Of a stretch of 29,792 nt of DNA, positions 1-7,215 are shown one piece after another (positions within the stretch are counted from its first letter, which is position 1; every line of letters begins with the position of its first letter). Origin of the DNA: a virus; the IMG/VR virus record IMGVR_UViG_3300025828_003868, positions 1 through 29,792 of that record. One strand, written 5' to 3'. The notes beneath the pieces were generated by a model, which was given only the letters and a program-made list of their open reading frames with translations, was not told the DNA's origin and did no database searches. Position numbers and translations under genes: made by a program.

Positions 1-382
1 TTGTAGGTACCTTAAAAGGATAAGATATTTTTTCAACCCAAATCAAATTTTCTTTTATTTTAGTGATAGGTTTTTTTATAGAAACATGGTAATTTCTTTC
101 TGATAAATCAAAAGGCATAGCTTTTGAATCCATCCCCCATAAAGGACGTTCAAATATTAACTGCTGTATATCTTTACAGGTGCAATCAAATTGAAGCCTG
201 TTATTTAGCTGCAAAAGTCTAGCAAAGTAATCACCCTTTAGGGATTTATCGTCTACTGTCTCTCTATGGCTAGACAACGTTCTATTAATATATATCTTAT
301 CAAGAGTAAATGATATATTTTCTGGTTTTTTGTATAAACCAAAAAAAGGAAACTCTATATCTTTAAACGTCTGCAAGCTCAC
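1..382 (-). CDS. Hypothetical phage protein, 5' part only (runs off the window)
   Basis: An open frame continues from inside the end of the polymerase gene to the left edge of the window, about 127 codons with no stop, so its C-terminus is missing. No ATG lies near the beginning. The most likely starts are GTG at 382 or TTG at 376, giving an overlap of about 14-20 bases with polA. The visible protein has mixed charge and is rich in Lys, Asp, Ile and Phe, with no signal peptide, membrane segment or motif I recognise. Overlap with the replication block suggests co-transcription with polA. I do not recognise the family and assign no function. That it is coding is supported by the long open frame at high A+T, where stops are frequent by chance, and by filling the gap after polA. 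The start choice is uncertain. Confidence 0.7.
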   Translation of the reverse strand, partial: MSLQTFKDIEFPFFGLYKKPENISFTLDKIYINRTLSSHRETVDDKSLKGDYFARLLQLNNRLQFDCTCKDIQQLIFERPLWGMDSKAMPFDLSERNYHVSIKKPITKIKENLIWVEKISYPFKVPT

Positions 383-2615
383 CCCAACTAGGACCAATCT
401 CAAAATCTACTTTAATAGGACATCCTGGAATTGATAGTCCTCTATCAGTTTGGATACAGCGACGAGCATTTTCAATATATTCTTCAACTAAATCTTCTCT
501 TACCTCTGCAACAATAGAATCATGAACAACTGTAAACGGTAAGATAGCATCAAGATAATCATTATCTTCAATCCACTTTATCAGATCAACCACTCCTAAA
601 ATATTAATATCAGAGGCAACAGATTGCACTAAAAAGTTTACTCCAGATCTAATTGCATGTTTTGCTACGCCTTGATTTGGTGATTTTGCTTCTGGTAGCC
701 TGCGTTTACGACCAAAGAAAGAATAGATAAATGCATGATTCTCAATTTGTTGATTTGAGGCATCAATAAACTTTTTCAATGCTTTAGCTTCTGAGAAGTA
801 TTTATTGATAAACTGTTTTGATTGTGGAACTGAGATTTCTTCTCCTGGTTTAGCGTCTTTATTCACAGTTTCCGCAATTTTCGCTGGTCCTGCTTGATAC
901 ATGATTCCAAAAGTAATAGCTTTTGCATATTGTCGCTCATTTGGGTACTGCTTTTTAACCTCGTTAACCTCAACTGGCAGGTTGAACATTTGCTTTGCAA
1001 CATACGAGTGAAAGTCGAGTTTATCAATAAAAGCTTTTTGTAAAAACTGGTCTCCAGAAAGCATAGCAGCATAATACACCTCTGCTGTACCAAGGTCACA
1101 TTGGATAATTTTGTACCCAGGACGCGCTCTGAATAGTTTTTTGATGTCTTTATTATCTCTCGGAATATTTTGGTAGTTGAGATTACCGCTAGAAGACAGC
1201 CTACCAGAGGTGGTACCGTGAATATTAAAACCTGATCTAAGACGCCCATCATAGTCCACTCCATTTCTAATGTTTGAAATATATGTACCAGCAAGCTTAG
1301 TCTTTTCTCTCAGATCAAGAATAGCGTCTGCAAGAGGGTGTCCCATATTAGCTAGTACTTCTTTGTCAGTAGAGGGGGCTCCAGTTTCTGTTTTCTTTGT
1401 TACTTTCATATTTAGAATATTAAAGAATAGTTCACGAAGATGATATGTAGAATTTGGATTAAAATCTTTACCTTGTGTTCTTTCGAATCGTTGAACAGCT
1501 TCACTCATCATTATTTCTTCAAGGCACTCTTCCATATCGATAGTATACTGCTCTGTAAGATGAGCTACCTGTTCTGTATCAACTGGGCCACCATTCTTTT
1601 CTAGCCGTTTCATTGCGTGAGTCGCTGGCATCAAAATAGTTTTATAAAGTTTGTTAAATTCTTCACTTTTTTGTACTAGCGGCTTGAACTTCATATACAA
1701 CTGAAAAGTAGCATCTGCATCTTTACAAGCATAAGGAGCAAGAATATCACTAGGTAACATACCATAATTAAAATCGGCAAGCTTTACCTTGTTCTTACGT
1801 GCCCATGACTTTTTGTAGTCATCTAACTCTCGTTCATAATCACCAAGATCTGTAAATCTAAGAGCAAGAGGCTTAAGACCATGTGTTCCGACAGCTTCTT
1901 CAAGACAATAGTGAAGTAACATTGTGTCTTCATAATCAGGAAACTCAAATCCAAGCTCTGTTTCCATATAGTTAGTATCAAACTTTGAGTTATGGAAAAT
2001 ACATTTACGATTTACAAATAGCATATGAAACCATTGTTTGTTTGCGTTTACAATGTCAATTGATACATACAAACCTTGGTGTGGTCTTGTTGATATAGCA
2101 ATACCAAGAATTGTGCCTGTCATGGGTGATACTGATGTAGTTTCAATATCAACTACTAGGGTTGGTGCATCTTCTAGTTCTTGTTTATATTTAGCAAACT
2201 GTTCTGCCGTTTCTATAAAGCAGTAGTCTTTTTCGTGTGTTACTAGATCCTCGCCTGATAACAATTTTGGTATTTGAGCAAAGGCACGTTTAATTTCGTC
2301 TTCAAGTTGTGGTTTGATGATAGTTATATTTGGGTGCATGATTGGAAGATATTTCTTCTCAATAAACACGCCATTATATTTTTGAATGCCTGTCATACCT
2401 GCTACATACTTAAGCGAGTCTGCCCCTATGGGACATAAAATTTTATAGCTTTTTAACTCATCCATGTCTAAATCTAGATCTTTCTTCAAGATCTTGTCTT
2501 TATCTCCTGAATGTAAAAATTTTACATCATAGTCTACTCCTGCCAGATACTTATCGATAACTTTGTTTGGATCTTTTTCTGCAGTGCTTGGAAAAACAAA
2601 ACATACTTCACTCAT
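363..2615 (-). CDS. polA: DNA polymerase I family replicative polymerase with 3'-5' exonuclease
   Basis: This 750-residue protein is a family A DNA polymerase that would copy the phage genome. The proofreading domain shows Exo I (VVDIETT, D156 and E158), Exo II (HNSKFD, N209 and D213) and Exo III (YACKD, Y295 and D299). The polymerase domain shows TSGRLSS near 469, motif A (D507 and E512), motif B (R561, K565, F569, Y573 in RQYAKAITFGIMY) and motif C (HDS, H698 and D699). Motif A reads CDLGTAEVYYAA where most relatives have DYSQIELR, but the Asp and the Glu five residues on are kept. Residues 60-97 (PIGADSL, then MHPN) resemble the end of a uracil-DNA-glycosylase-like fold. There is no 5'-3' exonuclease domain. 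The Phe in motif B matches E. coli F762, a state usually linked to virulent phages. An AAGGA sequence precedes the ATG, and the start overlaps the preceding zinc-finger gene by 8 bases. Confidence 0.97.
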   Translation of the reverse strand: MSEVCFVFPSTAEKDPNKVIDKYLAGVDYDVKFLHSGDKDKILKKDLDLDMDELKSYKILCPIGADSLKYVAGMTGIQKYNGVFIEKKYLPIMHPNITIIKPQLEDEIKRAFAQIPKLLSGEDLVTHEKDYCFIETAEQFAKYKQELEDAPTLVVDIETTSVSPMTGTILGIAISTRPHQGLYVSIDIVNANKQWFHMLFVNRKCIFHNSKFDTNYMETELGFEFPDYEDTMLLHYCLEEAVGTHGLKPLALRFTDLGDYERELDDYKKSWARKNKVKLADFNYGMLPSDILAPYACKDADATFQLYMKFKPLVQKSEEFNKLYKTILMPATHAMKRLEKNGGPVDTEQVAHLTEQYTIDMEECLEEIMMSEAVQRFERTQGKDFNPNSTYHLRELFFNILNMKVTKKTETGAPSTDKEVLANMGHPLADAILDLREKTKLAGTYISNIRNGVDYDGRLRSGFNIHGTTSGRLSSSGNLNYQNIPRDNKDIKKLFRARPGYKIIQCDLGTAEVYYAAMLSGDQFLQKAFIDKLDFHSYVAKQMFNLPVEVNEVKKQYPNERQYAKAITFGIMYQAGPAKIAETVNKDAKPGEEISVPQSKQFINKYFSEAKALKKFIDASNQQIENHAFIYSFFGRKRRLPEAKSPNQGVAKHAIRSGVNFLVQSVASDINILGVVDLIKWIEDNDYLDAILPFTVVHDSIVAEVREDLVEEYIENARRCIQTDRGLSIPGCPIKVDFEIGPSWGELADV

Positions 2616-2787
2616 TTATAAAAATCCTTCCACAATAATGGCAATCAGCCCTGTTATTCTTCAGTTTATAGTATACTATAGGATGGTCATTAGCGCAAGA
2701 GACAGTTTCAGTTTTTACCTTAACTATGTCCGTTTTTTTAGGCGCGGATTTTTTATTGAATAAATCATCTCTAGGTAAGCCGCTCAT
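2608..2787 (-). CDS. Small zf-CHCC (NDUFS6-like) zinc-finger protein
   Basis: This 59-residue gene fills the gap between primase and polymerase. Its start overlaps the primase stop as ATGA, with GGAGG about 9 bases upstream, and its end overlaps the polymerase start by 8 bases, so the three are probably translationally coupled. The protein carries C31, H35, C49 and C52 in the pattern VSCANDHP followed by CHYCGRIF. This is the layout of the zf-CHCC family (PF10276), known from the 13-kDa complex I subunit NDUFS6 and short alphaproteobacterial proteins. The N-terminal 25 residues are basic and probably unstructured. The family match is by motif reading only. A role at the replication fork or in binding nucleic acid is inferred from position alone. 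The gene may have been acquired from an alphaproteobacterial host. Confidence 0.85.
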   Translation of the reverse strand: MSGLPRDDLFNKKSAPKKTDIVKVKTETVSCANDHPIVYYKLKNNRADCHYCGRIFINE

Positions 2788-3641
2788 TTTAAAAAAGCCT
2801 CCGCTTGTCTTTGATTTATATCGCCAGGGTCAGTCCCGATTGGCAATTTTATATTTCTAGAATATATGTCTCTCGAACTGAGAGCATCCGCAATCTTTGT
2901 TGCAGCCATTTGCCCAGGAGCATCAGGGTCCATCATAATATCAACTCTTGTAACGCCGATTCTATCTAGTATCTCAAGTTTTTTTCTACTAAAATTAGAA
3001 GCACCAAAAATACATAAAGTGTTTTTATATCCTAGTTGCCACATATTTAACATATCAAATATGCCCTCTACAAGAATTACATAATTAGTATTTTTAATTT
3101 TATCTAAAGGAAATACAACATCTGACACAGATGCTCCTTGTGGTCTCCTATAGTATTTTACTTTACCAGAAACCATCCCTGCATATCTTCCTTCTATAAA
3201 CTTAAGTTTACCAAATTGATAGACAGGTATGCAAATGTAATCTTTCAAGCCAAGGTGTTGAGTTGTAAAAGCTTGAAACTCTTTCATAACAGCACCGCTT
3301 ATACCTTTAAATTCTCCGTTATAAATATGTCGCTCAGTTGGTAGTTGAATATCATCTTGTTCGATGACTTTTCTAATTTTATCTTTTAACTTTTTGATCT
3401 TGTATGGTTGTTTACTGTCCACATCGAGTATGACAGTTTCTCCAATAGACTGCATAAACTTCGTGATTCCTCCTGAGAAACCACAACTCCAGCAATGAAA
3501 TATGTTTTTTTCTAAATTATAAGATAGGCTTGGAGACTTATCACTGTGCTGCCCACTAGTGCAAGAAATAAGAATTTCTTCTGGATTATTAGTTTTTCTA
3601 TATTCAATTCCACGTGAGTTTAATAAATCAATCAAATCCAT
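2784..3641 (-). CDS. dnaG: DnaG-like DNA primase (CHC2 zinc finger plus TOPRIM)
   Basis: This 285-residue protein would make RNA primers for lagging-strand synthesis. The N-terminal zinc-binding domain has C27, H32, C50 and C53, with WSCGFSGG following. The TOPRIM catalytic core has E192 in VILVEG, D196, and the acidic pair D238 and D240 in MMDPDAPG, which coordinate metal. At 285 residues it is much shorter than bacterial DnaG (about 580-600) and lacks the C-terminal helicase-binding domain, which is usual for phage primases that work with a separate helicase. That helicase is encoded just upstream at 3809-5197 with one small gene between them. The ATG at 3641 immediately follows the stop of the upstream small gene. 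The last codons overlap the zinc-finger gene. The family call is secure. Confidence 0.95.
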   Translation of the reverse strand: MDLIDLLNSRGIEYRKTNNPEEILISCTSGQHSDKSPSLSYNLEKNIFHCWSCGFSGGITKFMQSIGETVILDVDSKQPYKIKKLKDKIRKVIEQDDIQLPTERHIYNGEFKGISGAVMKEFQAFTTQHLGLKDYICIPVYQFGKLKFIEGRYAGMVSGKVKYYRRPQGASVSDVVFPLDKIKNTNYVILVEGIFDMLNMWQLGYKNTLCIFGASNFSRKKLEILDRIGVTRVDIMMDPDAPGQMAATKIADALSSRDIYSRNIKLPIGTDPGDINQRQAEAFLK

Positions 3642-3812
3642 TTATCTACCTAAAAGAAGTTTTCTGCTATTATCAAGAAATTTACGGTCTTCTGGAGTAA
3701 AACAACCCCAAAACCTAAGTAGTCTTAGGTATAAGTCCCAAACTTCTTGAGGTTGTTTTTTATAGTGCCTAGTTTCAATCATTTTTTTAAACGTGTTTAG
3801 TCTCTTGTTCAT
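3642..3812 (-). CDS. Small hypothetical protein between helicase and primase
   Basis: A 56-residue frame fills the gap between helicase and primase exactly. Its ATG overlaps the helicase stop as ATGA, and its TAA is immediately followed by the primase ATG. The product is basic and aromatic-rich, with the stretch VWDLYLRLLRFWG in the middle and a Lys/Arg-rich tail, and is probably a compact helical protein. I do not recognise a family. Its position between helicase and primase, together with the tight coupling, suggests a role in replication, perhaps as an accessory or adaptor, but no motif supports a specific job. The coding call rests on the perfect fit of start and stop with both neighbours. 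Confidence 0.75.
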   Translation of the reverse strand: MNKRLNTFKKMIETRHYKKQPQEVWDLYLRLLRFWGCFTPEDRKFLDNSRKLLLGR

Positions 3813-5197
3813 AGGTCTTTAGCTCCTTCTTGTTTATCTGAGCCGAATTTTACTGCTGCATGAGGCTTTTCGCTTATAACTTCAGACATATTAGGATTGA
3901 TTTTAACGCAGGACCAATCCATATGTACATCAAAACTCATGTGTCTACCATTTCTCATCTTAGTTGTATGAATTGTGATTTTAGAGTCTAGACTTCTGTC
4001 TTCTGTTTCTGGAGGAGGAAAAAAGTTAAAACTTCTATCTGCTGAATCCAAAATACCCTTAGCAAATCTAGCCTCACCTGTGGCATCAATTTGATATGGA
4101 GATACCATTGTTAAATCGTATTTTCTTGAAAGAGACTTGAGGTTATCAGCAATTGTTATTTGTGTTTGCCAATCTTTTTGATTGTCGTGTTTAACAATAT
4201 TTATATAATCAACTACTGCCATATTAAAGTTGGGATATTTTGATGAAAACATATTACAATAGTGATCCATTCTATTAAGAGTTAAGGACTCGTCATCAAT
4301 CATAAATAATCTATGATCTTTAAGTTCTGGTTTTTCTATCTTTACACGTTTTTCAAAATTTTTAAAATCTTTCGTATATTCCAGATTTTTAAGTAACTCA
4401 TCTACTTTATCTGATGGTTTATAAAATGCTTCAAACTTAGACTTTGCGATTTGTATTTTTTGACTATCGTTCAGTTTATTCCTAAATATATCTAAGAAGG
4501 GCACTCCTGATATAATAGACAATACCCTATCATATACTTCTTTATATCTCATTTCAATAGTGAAAAAAGATACCGTATTACCCTGTAAGAACCTATTAAG
4601 AGCTAAGTTAAGAGAAATAATAGATTTACCTGATCCTCTTCTACCTCCTAATAAAATAAGTTCTTGTGTCGCAAATCCTCCGTTGATAGCATCGAACTCT
4701 GACGATAGTCCTGAAGGGTATATCTTAAAATCTTCTTCAGAAGGAAAAAAGTCAAGTTCTGCTATATCGTATAGCTCATCATCGTGTGGTATGGCCTGAT
4801 TTAAGTGTAAAAGATGATTCTGAAACTTATCTACAACTTCTACTTTTTCTAAATCGTCTAGTTCGTCTACTAACTTATCCATAAAATGAATAGTCTCATC
4901 ACGGATATAATAATCCTGTAGTTGTGCTACTAAGAACTCATCTAAGATATCATCATTTTGATTATCTTCAGAACAAATTTGATTTTCAATATATTCTTGA
5001 AGTCCTATATCTTTTCGTAACGCAAGAATCTCATCTGTAGAAGGCAGACGAGTATTAGCTTTGTAAAAAGACTTAATCTTGTCGTATAATACAGAGTTAA
5101 TTCCTGTAAAATATTGATTTAAAAGTTTAGAATATAGATCATTACTCTGCGTATCTAATAGTCTACGCAGAGTAAGTTTTTGCAAATCAATTGCCAT
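3809..5197 (-). CDS. DnaB-like replicative DNA helicase
   Basis: This 462-residue protein is a RecA-fold hexameric helicase of the DnaB/gp41 type that unwinds DNA at the fork. The N-terminal 150 residues are helical and variable. The ATPase core has Walker A at 184-192 (GGRRGSGKS), a Glu at 215 in FFTIEM that matches the catalytic Glu of DnaB, and Walker B ending at D330 (MAVVDY). Further on are SPYQID (366-371) and a late arginine-rich region likely to hold the finger. The insert at about 255-290 is rich in Lys and Glu. The start codon overlaps the stop of the upstream helix-turn-helix gene as TAATG, and the end overlaps a 56-residue gene as ATGA. The tail after 435 is probably disordered. 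No fused primase domain is present; the primase is separate at 2784-3641. Confidence 0.93.
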   Translation of the reverse strand: MAIDLQKLTLRRLLDTQSNDLYSKLLNQYFTGINSVLYDKIKSFYKANTRLPSTDEILALRKDIGLQEYIENQICSEDNQNDDILDEFLVAQLQDYYIRDETIHFMDKLVDELDDLEKVEVVDKFQNHLLHLNQAIPHDDELYDIAELDFFPSEEDFKIYPSGLSSEFDAINGGFATQELILLGGRRGSGKSIISLNLALNRFLQGNTVSFFTIEMRYKEVYDRVLSIISGVPFLDIFRNKLNDSQKIQIAKSKFEAFYKPSDKVDELLKNLEYTKDFKNFEKRVKIEKPELKDHRLFMIDDESLTLNRMDHYCNMFSSKYPNFNMAVVDYINIVKHDNQKDWQTQITIADNLKSLSRKYDLTMVSPYQIDATGEARFAKGILDSADRSFNFFPPPETEDRSLDSKITIHTTKMRNGRHMSFDVHMDWSCVKINPNMSEVISEKPHAAVKFGSDKQEGAKDL

Positions 5198-5961
5198 TAA
5201 CCAGCCTTAACAGGGAATAGTTTATCACGGGTAACGGTTTTATAACCGCCATAATCATCAGTCTTATAGATGAGATAAGACTCTCTACCAGTTTCTTCAA
5301 TAACTTTACTAACTTTTTCACGTTGATGCAAGAAAGCTTTTAGTTTACGTGTAGGCAAAACTTCTCCTTCTAGCATCCAATAGATTTCATAGTGTATACC
5401 TTCAGTTGGTTCGGAGTACTTACCGGCCATACCATTACGTCCTGGTTTAAATGGGTATATTTCATAGTATTTTTGAAATCCATACTCATGTTGCTCTAGC
5501 CAATCTTCATCATATACTTCACGGACTTCGGCAAAAGCATTTTCTTGTGCTAAAAATACTTTATCGCCTTTATTAAACTTTACCTCAAGGTCTTGAATAA
5601 CATGATCTACTTTAGCAGCTTTACCTTTACCACGAGCCCGAATGGGAACATTCATCTCCATCAACATATTTTTAACACGTTGTGGTGAGATGTAATATTG
5701 TTTTGCAAGTGCAGACTGTGACTCGCCTGCGAGATAGGAATCAGCGATAATTTGCTTTTCAGCTTTGGAGAAGATCTTAGTGCGAGCTTTCTTTTTTAAC
5801 TCGGCTTCACGGTCTTGTTTATCGTGAAATTCTTTGATAATAGCGTCTAGTCGCTTAGTGTTATAAGCAATACCTAGATGTTCGCAAACAGACTTTTTAG
5901 TCTTTTTTGCTTTAATCATCCAGATAGCCTGACGAATTTTTGCTTCTGTGATTTCTGCCAT
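5197..5961 (-). CDS. Helix-turn-helix DNA-binding protein
   Basis: This 254-residue protein has two likely helix-turn-helix units in its N-terminal half. The first is at about residues 5-48 and the second at 64-106, where GESQSALAKQYYISPQRVKN fits a homeodomain-like fold. A basic linker (RARGKGKAAK) follows. The C-terminal half (from about 125) is a beta-rich, aromatic domain with GDKVFLAQENAFAEV, perhaps a small barrel. I recognise the DNA-binding part but not a named family. It is the first gene after a strong sigma70-like promoter (5985-6013), has AGGAGA before the ATG, and runs into the helicase gene by a TAATG overlap. It may be a regulator or replication-associated DNA-binding protein made with the helicase, primase and polymerase. 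Function is inferred from fold and position. Confidence 0.8.
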   Translation of the reverse strand: MAEITEAKIRQAIWMIKAKKTKKSVCEHLGIAYNTKRLDAIIKEFHDKQDREAELKKKARTKIFSKAEKQIIADSYLAGESQSALAKQYYISPQRVKNMLMEMNVPIRARGKGKAAKVDHVIQDLEVKFNKGDKVFLAQENAFAEVREVYDEDWLEQHEYGFQKYYEIYPFKPGRNGMAGKYSEPTEGIHYEIYWMLEGEVLPTRKLKAFLHQREKVSKVIEETGRESYLIYKTDDYGGYKTVTRDKLFPVKAG

Positions 5962-5984
5962 AGATGTCTCCTGTTATTTTATGT

Positions 5985-6013
5985 ATTATAACAAATATAG
6001 GAGCAACTGGCAA
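5985..6013 (-). promoter_or_regulatory. Sigma70-like promoter for the helicase-primase-polymerase unit
   Basis: On the minus strand a -35 box TTGCCA (6008-6013) is followed by a 17-base spacer and a perfect -10 box TATAAT (5985-5990). The predicted start of transcription lies about 15-20 bases before the AGGAGA ribosome binding site of the gene starting at 5961. It would let host RNA polymerase transcribe the replication genes. Supported by sequence only. Confidence 0.75.
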
Positions 6014-6021
6014 GATGTCAT

Positions 6022-6327
6022 TTAATGAGTGCGGAGATCATCATCTACATAGTACATATCAGCGATGACATTTCGGATAAAACCTTTATCAGTGTACACT
6101 ATAGTATATTTTTCATTAAAAAACTTATTAGATCTGTACATCTTTTCAAGATAGAAAGAACTATTATAGTTTTCTAATAAGTTGTTAAACTCGTCAGAAT
6201 CTTCTTTGATATTTGGAAAATACTTACGAGCAATTTTTTTAAAATACTCTACCCTAGATTTTGGAGGTAATCCTAAGATTGCATCTAAGGTAGCATCATC
6301 TAAATCGTCTAAAATAAAAGGTTTCAT
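6022..6327 (-). CDS. Hypothetical phage protein, about 101 residues
   Basis: The ATG at 6327 (MKPFILDD) gives an acidic N-terminus followed by a basic stretch (KKIARKYFP) and an aromatic, charged C-terminal half ending YYVDDDLRTH. No signal peptide, membrane segment or catalytic motif is visible, and I do not recognise the family. The open frame continues upstream to a TTG at 6366, but that would place coding sequence through a perfect hairpin (6336-6357), so I prefer 6327. There is no Shine-Dalgarno sequence within the usual 5-10 bases of this ATG. The nearest, TAAGG at 6358-6362, lies on the far side of the hairpin. The gene sits alone between two DNA-binding-protein genes, and the next promoter begins right after its stop. 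Confidence 0.7.
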   Translation of the reverse strand: MKPFILDDLDDATLDAILGLPPKSRVEYFKKIARKYFPNIKEDSDEFNNLLENYNSSFYLEKMYRSNKFFNEKYTIVYTDKGFIRNVIADMYYVDDDLRTH

Positions 6328-6335
6328 AAAGATAA

Positions 6336-6357
6336 GGGATGGTGTTGCCACCATCCC
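6336..6357 (-). promoter_or_regulatory. Perfect 9-bp hairpin with GCAA tetraloop before the 6327 start
   Basis: Minus-strand sequence GGGATGGTG, loop GCAA, then CACCATCCC forms a perfect 9-bp stem closed by a GNRA tetraloop. TAAGG lies directly 5' of it, and TTATCTTT then ATG directly 3'. It could be a weak intrinsic terminator for the gene ending at 6387, since six of the next eight bases are T. It could also be a structural spacer that brings TAAGG to about 8 bases from the ATG. The pairing is certain; the role is open. Confidence 0.7.
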
Positions 6358-6386
6358 CCTTAACAATCAGAAAGTTAAGTTAGTGA

Positions 6387-7070
6387 TTACTCACCAGCAG
6401 CTTTTGGCGTGTAATCTGCACAGCTCAGACCACGACGGGTCAGAACAGTTTTTACACCACGAACTGTTTTGTCGAATGAAGTTGCAATTTCTTCGACAGT
6501 CTGATCGAGCATATCTTCAATACCCTCGTATGGGTCAGATTTAACAGCTTTTTTATCACGCTGAGGAGCCTTGAGACCCATTGACAGAAGCTTGCCACGG
6601 ATTGAGTTTACAGAACGACCCATTGCGTCTGCTACCTCTTCAAGATAAGACCCGCCTTCTACCATAGAAGTGATCTTTGCTTCTTCTTCCTCAGAGTAAG
6701 TACGTGGAGTAACTTTCTTTTCGGCTGGCTTGACGTGCGAAGTCATTTCCAGAGAAAGTGCTTTACCGTTAATTTGACGAGCAGTGAATTTACCATCCAT
6801 AAAGGAGTCAGCAATTTCTTCTGCGGTCATATTACCAGAGTTTGCTTCCAAGAATGATGCGAGCGCATCAGTTTCTTCAGCTGAGAAGACAGGAGCTGCG
6901 CCTGGCTTCTTTGGTACGTCGTATCCCAGCTTACGCAATTTAGCTGTGACAGAACGACGTGGAAAATCGAATTCAGTCATCAGACCTTCAATCGACTCTT
7001 CGGTTACACCTGCACCTGCAACTTCGTGCATACGAGCAACCATTTCATCAGTATATTCAAACTTAGACAT
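6387..7070 (-). CDS. DNA-binding protein with about four Myb/SANT-like helix-turn-helix repeats
   Basis: This 227-residue protein appears to be built from four similar units of about 45-50 residues, starting near residues 5 (YTDEMVARM), 62 (FSAEETDAL), 124 (YSEEEEAKI) and 178 (DPYEGIEDM). The first three start with an aromatic residue and an acidic helix. All end in a basic recognition-like helix such as SVNSIRGKLLSMGL or TVRGVKTVLTRRGL. This matches tandem Myb/SANT-type three-helix folds that bind double-stranded DNA. The gene is visibly richer in G+C than its neighbours, has its own promoter (7143-7171), a strong GAGGGG ribosome binding site and a hairpin in its 5' leader. These features suggest high expression, for example as a genome-coating or transcription-regulating protein. 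The fold is read from sequence; the role is inference. Confidence 0.8.
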   Translation of the reverse strand: MSKFEYTDEMVARMHEVAGAGVTEESIEGLMTEFDFPRRSVTAKLRKLGYDVPKKPGAAPVFSAEETDALASFLEANSGNMTAEEIADSFMDGKFTARQINGKALSLEMTSHVKPAEKKVTPRTYSEEEEAKITSMVEGGSYLEEVADAMGRSVNSIRGKLLSMGLKAPQRDKKAVKSDPYEGIEDMLDQTVEEIATSFDKTVRGVKTVLTRRGLSCADYTPKAAGE

Positions 7071-7106
7071 TTATTGTTCCCCTCGAACTTAAGTTTTGTT
7101 GAATTT

Positions 7107-7130
7107 TCAAGAGTTATGTTTTTCTCTTGA
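7107..7130 (-). promoter_or_regulatory. 5'-leader hairpin before the Myb-like gene
   Basis: A 7-bp perfect stem (TCAAGAG and CTCTTGA) with a 10-base loop lies just downstream of the predicted transcription start and about 37 bases before the start codon at 7070. Placed at the very 5' end of the message, it may protect the RNA from decay. The alternative, an operator for a dimeric protein, cannot be excluded. Confidence 0.5.
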
Positions 7131-7142
7131 CTTTATATAGAG

Positions 7143-7171
7143 ATATTACAGAAAAGTTTTAGAACAAGCAA
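7143..7171 (-). promoter_or_regulatory. Sigma70-like promoter for the Myb-like DNA-binding gene
   Basis: A -35-like TTGCTT (7166-7171) and a -10-like TAATAT (7143-7148) are separated by exactly 17 bases in the 145-base gap between ligase and the 7070 gene. The match is weaker than the 5985-6013 promoter but well placed. Confidence 0.5.
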
Positions 7172-7215
7172 CTGAAATATGACAGTATTTGGTGACTTGG
7201 TTGTTTTTCTTTTTA

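Noticed and set aside
863-1294. Second minus-strand frame of about 143 codons inside the polymerase gene
   Set aside because: It is an alternative frame over conserved exonuclease/polymerase motifs with an improbable composition; a shadow of polA.
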